This document shows, one piece after another, positions 1-3,237 of a stretch of 5,329 nt of DNA. A program made the translations under genes and the position numbers. Numbering within the stretch: position 1 is the stretch's first letter; the number at the start of each line of letters is the position of its first letter. The notes under the pieces are model-generated. The model was not told where the DNA came from. It was given only the letters and a program-made list of their open reading frames with translations, and made no database searches. This DNA is from an uncultured Saprospiraceae bacterium. GTDB lineage: Bacteria; Bacteroidota; Bacteroidia; Chitinophagales; Saprospiraceae. The DNA lies in assembly GCA_937864255.1 (NCBI GenBank), contig CALMIT010000603.1:1-5329 (forward strand), in the 5' to 3' direction.

Positions 1-96
1 AAAATGGAATTCAGCCACCCGGTCACCGGCGAAACGGTGCATTTGGAAGCGCCGTTGCCGGAAGGCGACCCGGTGTGGGACGCCCTGAAATTTTAA
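1..96 (+). CDS. C-terminal end of a probable RluA-family pseudouridine synthase (5' partial)
   Basis: The frame opening at base 1 is coding-like and ends at TAA 94-96, leaving 31 visible residues. The tail reads HPVTGE, then EAPLPEGDP, then WDALKF. An 'HP.tGe...eAPlP.d' ending is characteristic of RluA/RluC/RluD-type rRNA and tRNA pseudouridine synthases, which isomerise uridine to pseudouridine in the cytoplasm. The catalytic Asp and the core domain lie upstream of the window, so the family call rests on the tail alone. Only 11 bases separate its stop from thiL, so co-transcription is likely. An unrelated protein with a similar tail cannot be excluded. Confidence 0.6.
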   Translation, partial: KMEFSHPVTGETVHLEAPLPEGDPVWDALKF

Positions 97-107
97 AAAA
101 AACGCAC

Positions 108-1154
108 ATGACCGAAAATGCAAATAACCCGAACCGAACCGACGTAAACGAACTCGGCGAATTCGGACTCATAGATCACCTCACCAAAAATTTTGACCCG
201 AAACTTGCTTCCACCATAAAAGGCGTGGGCGACGATGCTGCGGTTTTGGATTACGGCGGCGATATGCTGACGCTGGTTTCGACAGATATGCTGGTGGAAG
301 GCATCCACTTTGACCTGATGTACACGCCGCTCAAACACCTCGGTTATAAATCGGTGGTGGTCAATCTCTCCGACATCTACGCCATGAACGGCCAGCCCAA
401 ACACATCACCGTTTCCATCGCCATTTCCAACCGTTTTTCGGTGGAAGCGCTGGAGGAAATTTACGACGGCATCAAAACAGCCTGTGATTTTTACGGCGTG
501 GATTTGGTCGGCGGCGACCCCACTTCGTCCAACAAAGGGCTGATTATCAGCATCACCGCCATCGGGCAGGCGGCTAAAGATAAAATCGCTTACCGCAGTG
601 GCGCCAAAGTGGGCGACCTGCTTTGCCTTACCGGCAATGTGGGCGCGGCTTATCTCGGTCTGCAATTATTGGAGCGCGAAAAGCAGATTTACCTCGCCAA
701 TCCCGGCGTACAACCCGACCTCGAAAACCAGCAATTCATCATCGAGCGGCAACTCAAGCCGGAGGCGCGCAAAGACATGATCGAACTATTTGAAAAAGTG
801 AACCTGGTGCCGACGGCGATGATTGACGTGTCAGACGGCGTGGCTTCGGAGGTTTTTCATATTTGCAAACAATCGGCCGTGGGCGCTTTTGTGGAAGAAA
901 GCGGCGTGCCGATACACCCCGACGCGCAAATGATGGCTTTAAAATTTCAACTCGACCCGATCACCTGCGCACTCAGCGGCGGCGAGGATTACGAGCTACT
1001 TTTTACCATTAATCCCGCCGAGGTGGACAAGATCAAATACCTGCCCGACATTTATATCATGGGTGAAATCACAGAGCAAAAAGACGGCATAAAATTGCAC
1101 ACCAAGGGCGGCAACATACACGACCTGAAAGCGCAGGGCTGGAAACATTTTTAA
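108..1154 (+). CDS. thiL: Thiamine-monophosphate kinase ThiL
   Basis: ThiL phosphorylates thiamine monophosphate to thiamine diphosphate with ATP, the last step of cofactor synthesis in the cytoplasm. The 348-residue product is close to the usual family length and carries the AIR-synthase/ThiL fold motifs in order: GDDAAV (41-46), STDMLVEGIHFD (58-69), NLSDIYAMNG (86-95), GGDPTSS (135-141), LTGNVG (174-179), IDVSDG (239-244) and SGGEDYELLF (290-299). The acidic residues in these motifs bind Mg and nucleotide in characterised members. ATG 108 is preferred over an in-frame GTG at 75, which would lie inside the upstream gene and add an unconserved N-terminus. There is no Shine-Dalgarno; an A-run precedes the start, as is usual in Bacteroidota. 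One oddity is Pro138 where the motif usually reads GGDTT. No thiamine gene is adjacent in the window. Confidence 0.97.
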   Translation: MTENANNPNRTDVNELGEFGLIDHLTKNFDPKLASTIKGVGDDAAVLDYGGDMLTLVSTDMLVEGIHFDLMYTPLKHLGYKSVVVNLSDIYAMNGQPKHITVSIAISNRFSVEALEEIYDGIKTACDFYGVDLVGGDPTSSNKGLIISITAIGQAAKDKIAYRSGAKVGDLLCLTGNVGAAYLGLQLLEREKQIYLANPGVQPDLENQQFIIERQLKPEARKDMIELFEKVNLVPTAMIDVSDGVASEVFHICKQSAVGAFVEESGVPIHPDAQMMALKFQLDPITCALSGGEDYELLFTINPAEVDKIKYLPDIYIMGEITEQKDGIKLHTKGGNIHDLKAQGWKHF

Positions 1155-1158
1155 ATAT

Positions 1159-1181
1159 AAAATGCAGCGTTTCTGCGTTTT
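1159..1181 (+). terminator. Possible intrinsic terminator after thiL
   Basis: The arms AAAATGCAG (1159-1167) and CTGCGTTTT (1173-1181) pair over 9 bp, with one G-U wobble and a 5-base loop, starting 4 bases after the thiL stop. The U-tract is only four bases and forms part of the stem, so termination may be weak or partial. It lies in the 63-base gap before the lipoprotein gene. Confidence 0.42.
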
Positions 1182-1217
1182 AGGAGATTCGAAGTTTGAT
1201 AATTTCAATTTTAAAAA

Positions 1218-2252
1218 ATGAAAAAATACATTTTACCGATTTTAAAAATAACGAGCTGCCTCGTGCTGACTGCCGGCATTTTTTCGTGTAAAAACGACAA
1301 GCCGGCCGAAGAAACTGCCACACCCGTTCAGATAAAAATACCCGGTTTCACAGCCGACTCGGCTTATGTTTTTGTAGAAAAACAGGTAGCCTTCGGTCCG
1401 CGCGTACCCAACACCACCGCGCATCAGGAGTGCAAAAACTGGCTGGTGCAAAAGTTGGAAGGTTTTGGCGCTAAAGTGATAGAGCAGAATTTTGAAGCGA
1501 AAGCCTACACCGGCACGGTCCACAAAGGCGACAACTTCATACAGAAATTCAATCCTGCCGACAAAAAACGCATCAGGCTGCCCGCACACTGGCACAGCCG
1601 CCACATCGCCGACTCCAAACTCAGCACCGAGCGCAGAAACGAGCCGATTCTCGGCGCCGACGACGGCGGCAGCGGCGTTGCCGTGCTGCTCGAAGTAGCC
1701 CGCCAGTTGCAGGCCAACCCGATTGACATGGGTGTGGATATTATCTTTTTTGACGCGGAAGATTACGGCGAACACAAAGAAGAAGCCGCCGCCACGCAGG
1801 AAGCCGAAATGCGCAGCATGGAAACCTGGTGCCTCGGCTCGCAATACTGGTCGAAAAATCTGCACGTAAGCGGTTACAAACCGAAATTCGGTATTTTGCT
1901 TGATATGGTGGGCGCTCAAAACGCGCGTTTTCCGAAAGAAGGATTTTCGATGCAGATAGCGCCCGCGCTGGTGGACAAAATCTGGAAACTCGCGAAAGCA
2001 ATGGGCTACGGAAATTTTTTCGTGGACGAACAGTTGAGCGGCGGCATCACGGACGACCACTACTTCGTCGCCAGAAATACGGGCATTCCGATCATTGACA
2101 TCATCCACGTGTCCAACAAAGACGGGCAAACTTTCGGCGACCACTGGCACACGCAAAATGACAATATGAACATTATTGACAAAAGAACTTTGAAAGTGGT
2201 AGGACAGGTCGTTTTGGCGGTAGTGTACAAAGAAGCGGGAGGAAGTTTTTGA
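1218..2252 (+). CDS. M28-family, glutaminyl-peptide cyclotransferase-like lipoprotein
   Basis: The protein has 344 residues. A Lys-rich N-terminus and hydrophobic stretch end in a lipobox-like IFS-C with Cys24, so it is probably exported and lipid-anchored in the periplasm. FGPRVPNT (59-66) opens the catalytic domain. Residues matching the single-zinc site of glutaminyl cyclases are Asp149 (GADDGGSG), the acidic pair Glu181-Asp182 (FFDAEDYG) and His311 (HWHTQND). LLDMVGAQN (228-235) and TDDHYF (278-283) match further active-site segments of animal and bacterial cyclases. Such enzymes convert N-terminal Gln to pyroglutamate; related M28 members are aminopeptidases, so peptidase activity is the alternative. 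The usual HxD motif reads His124-Trp-His126, an Asp-to-His change. ATG 1218 follows an A-rich stretch and gives the only start with a proper signal peptide. Confidence 0.9.
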   Translation: MKKYILPILKITSCLVLTAGIFSCKNDKPAEETATPVQIKIPGFTADSAYVFVEKQVAFGPRVPNTTAHQECKNWLVQKLEGFGAKVIEQNFEAKAYTGTVHKGDNFIQKFNPADKKRIRLPAHWHSRHIADSKLSTERRNEPILGADDGGSGVAVLLEVARQLQANPIDMGVDIIFFDAEDYGEHKEEAAATQEAEMRSMETWCLGSQYWSKNLHVSGYKPKFGILLDMVGAQNARFPKEGFSMQIAPALVDKIWKLAKAMGYGNFFVDEQLSGGITDDHYFVARNTGIPIIDIIHVSNKDGQTFGDHWHTQNDNMNIIDKRTLKVVGQVVLAVVYKEAGGSF

Positions 2253-2274
2253 ATGACGAGTTTCGGAGTGACGA
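2251..2274 (+). repeat. Spaced 9-base direct repeat at the end of the lipoprotein gene
   Basis: GAATGACGA (2251-2259) and GAGTGACGA (2266-2274) differ at one position and are offset by 15 bases. The first copy includes the last two bases of the lipoprotein stop codon. A third partial match, AATGA, follows at 2274-2278. No function can be assigned; it may be a fragment of a dispersed intergenic repeat. Confidence 0.4.
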
Positions 2275-2290
2275 ATGAAATTAAAATAGT

Positions 2291-2330
2291 AATCAGCACA
2301 TTATCACATCAGCATATCAACCCATCAACC
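2291..2330 (+). repeat. Nearly G-free degenerate repeat leader before the pterin dehydratase gene
   Basis: This 40-base stretch ends at the start codon at 2331. It has only two G residues and is built of variants of ATCAGCACATT, ATCAC, ATCAGCATATC and CCATCAACC. It is not coding: the frame from ATG 2253 passes through it but gives no family-like residues. It may be an unstructured 5' leader or a decayed simple repeat. No Bacteroidota-type promoter (TTTG about 19 bases before TAnnTTTG) is convincing here. Confidence 0.4.
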
Positions 2331-2576
2331 ATGTTTACCGAAAGAGAAAATCATCTGTACGGCATATTTAAATTCAAGGATTTTGCACAGGCTTTTGCAT
2401 TCATGACAGAAGTAGCGCTCCACGCCGAGAAACAGGATCACCACCCCGACTGGTCGAATGTGTGGAACACCGTGGAAATAAAACTCAACACCCATTCGGC
2501 GGGCAATATCGTGACCGAAAAAGATCACAAGCTGGCAAAAACCATCGAAAAGATTTTTGAGAAATACGCCGAGTAG
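2331..2576 (+). CDS. Pterin-4a-carbinolamine dehydratase (short form)
   Basis: The product dehydrates 4a-hydroxytetrahydrobiopterin to quinonoid dihydropterin, recycling the cofactor of aromatic amino acid hydroxylases; some bacterial members may serve other pterin chemistry. The 81-residue protein holds nearly the whole fold: FKFKDFAQAFAFM (13-25), the diagnostic HHPDW (37-41) followed by NVWNTVEIKLNTH (43-55), and a closing TEKDHKLA (62-69). His37, His38 and His55 correspond to the conserved active-site histidines. Family members are often 95-110 residues; this one lacks the N-terminal extension, as I recall for other Bacteroidota copies starting 'M..E.N.LY..F.F'. ATG 2331 is chosen over ATG 2253, which abuts the previous stop and would add 26 residues with no family resemblance. 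No hydroxylase gene is visible nearby, so the partner is unknown. The symbol phhB is used for Pseudomonas homologues. Confidence 0.94.
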   Translation: MFTERENHLYGIFKFKDFAQAFAFMTEVALHAEKQDHHPDWSNVWNTVEIKLNTHSAGNIVTEKDHKLAKTIEKIFEKYAE

Positions 2577-2587
2577 ATCCTTTTAAC

Positions 2588-2616
2588 ACCTGGCAGATTT
2601 TAAAAATCTGCCAGGT
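2588..2616. repeat. Perfect 14-bp palindrome, copy 1 of an intergenic repeat pair
   Basis: The left arm ACCTGGCAGATTTT (2588-2601) is the exact reverse complement of 2603-2616 around a single central A at 2602. It sits 11 bases after the dehydratase stop and 25 bases before the next ATG. It shares its core and orientation with the palindrome at 3113-3149. It could stop or stabilise the upstream transcript as a hairpin, but no T-run follows on either strand, so a mobile or REP-like repeat is as likely as a terminator. Confidence 0.85.
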
Positions 2617-2641
2617 TGTACTCTTGCCGCACTCGCAAAAA

Positions 2642-3100
2642 ATGGAAATTCAAATAACAAAAAGGGCGGGCAGGAATATTTTGACCTGCAAAAGAGCGGA
2701 CGGAACCTTTACCAGCGAGGCGCTGGGTCCCGATTTTCCTAATCACGACATCGCGCACTTTGTCGTTGAGACACATTTTAAGTTGGAAGGCGGCTTTTAT
2801 GGCAAGATCAAATCGGGCATGAGCATACAGGAACTTTCGGATAAAGAAGTGATCAGGCGACTGGGTGCGGAAGCCTGGTTGTCTGAGGTGTTGTCGAGAA
2901 ATTTGCAGGTGCTGGGCGCGGGCGGCTGTTCGATAAGCGAATACATCGAACTGGTAAACTGGGAAGCCGGTATCATGCAAAACATCCGCATCCCCGAAAT
3001 AAGCGCCGAAGAAGTAGAAAAAATGAAAACCCACTTTGACGAACTTTGTAAACGCTGGGACGAACTAAAGGAAGATGAAAAATTGGTTTTGGAGTTTTGA
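2642..3100 (+). CDS. Uncharacterised 152-residue cytoplasmic protein
   Basis: I do not recognise a named family. The protein has no signal peptide or membrane segment. The N-terminus (1-28) looks like two or three beta strands, including ITKRAGRNILTCKRADG. It is followed by PNHDIAHFVVETHF (33-46), in which His35, His39, Glu43 and His45 are spaced as on one face of a helix, and then GGFYGKIKSGMSIQEL (50-65). The C-terminus (119-147) is charged and helical, with probable coiled-coil character. ATG 2642 is preferred over the in-frame TTG at 2624, which lies close to the palindrome and adds only six residues. An A-run precedes the ATG. Codon choice resembles that of the neighbours, and the frame is open with sensible composition, so the gene is probably real. 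It is bracketed by two related palindromes and ends convergent with the BACON gene. Confidence 0.85.
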   Translation: MEIQITKRAGRNILTCKRADGTFTSEALGPDFPNHDIAHFVVETHFKLEGGFYGKIKSGMSIQELSDKEVIRRLGAEAWLSEVLSRNLQVLGAGGCSISEYIELVNWEAGIMQNIRIPEISAEEVEKMKTHFDELCKRWDELKEDEKLVLEF

Positions 3101-3112
3101 AGACTACATTTT

Positions 3113-3149
3113 ATAGACCTTCCAGGTTTTAAAAACCTGGAAGGTCTAT
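3113..3149. repeat. Perfect 18-bp palindrome, copy 2 of an intergenic repeat pair
   Basis: The left arm ATAGACCTTCCAGGTTTT (3113-3130) is the exact reverse complement of 3132-3149 around a central A at 3131. A T-G wobble at 3112/3150 would extend it by one pair. It starts 12 bases after the uncharacterised gene, in the convergent gap. It may act as a 3' hairpin for the plus-strand transcript, but no T-run follows it. Over the inner 14 pairs it matches the palindrome at 2588-2616 at 11 positions. Confidence 0.87.
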
Positions 3150-3151
3150 GC

Positions 3152-3186
3152 GAAAGACCAACCACCAAAGTCCAAAGACCAAAAAA
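3152..3186. repeat. Degenerate 7-base tandem repeat
   Basis: In steps of seven the sequence reads GAAAGAC, CAACCAC, CAAAGTC, CAAAGAC, CAAAAAA; the minus strand gives units of the form GTCTTTG. Two units are nearly identical and the flanking ones are decayed. It lies between the second palindrome and the terminator hairpin and overlaps the A-run that serves as the minus-strand T-tract. No reading frame of note crosses it. Confidence 0.5.
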
Positions 3187-3222
3187 AAGCGGCTGCCCCC
3201 GAAAACAGGAACAGCCGCTTTT
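3181..3222 (-). terminator. Strong intrinsic terminator of the BACON gene
   Basis: CAGCCGCTTTT (3212-3222) and AAAAGCGGCTG (3185-3195) form a perfect 11-bp stem with a 16-base loop. Read on the minus strand, the stem starts 15 bases after the stop codon and runs into eight consecutive T residues (3188 to 3181), a textbook rho-independent terminator. On the plus strand the stem is followed by only four T residues, so it could also act weakly on the convergent genes. Confidence 0.9.
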
Positions 3223-3237
3223 CATTATTGTGAAAGC

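Noticed and set aside
75..107. GTG at 75 as the thiL start
   Set aside because: It would overlap the upstream coding end by 22 bases and add 11 unconserved residues. ATG 108 gives a normal ThiL N-terminus.
93..665. Minus-strand open frame of 190 residues opposite thiL
   Set aside because: It is antisense to conserved ThiL motifs, with no family resemblance of its own.
1191..1217. Possible Bacteroidota promoter (TTTG and a TAATTT-like box) before the lipoprotein gene
   Set aside because: The two boxes are adjacent instead of about 19 bases apart, and the downstream box lacks the TTTG end, so there is no usable match.
1242..2156. Long minus-strand open frame (304 residues) opposite the lipoprotein gene
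   Set aside because: It has no recognisable motifs and an unnatural composition rich in Phe, Val, Arg and His. It is fully explained as the antisense shadow of the well-supported M28 gene.
2253..2330. ATG directly after the lipoprotein stop as the dehydratase start
   Set aside because: The 26 extra residues are encoded by repeat-like intergenic DNA and do not resemble the family's N-terminus.
3101..3237. CRISPR-like or attachment-site structure in the convergent gap
   Set aside because: The gap is accounted for by one palindrome, a 7-base repeat and a terminator. There is no repeat-spacer pattern, integrase or tRNA.
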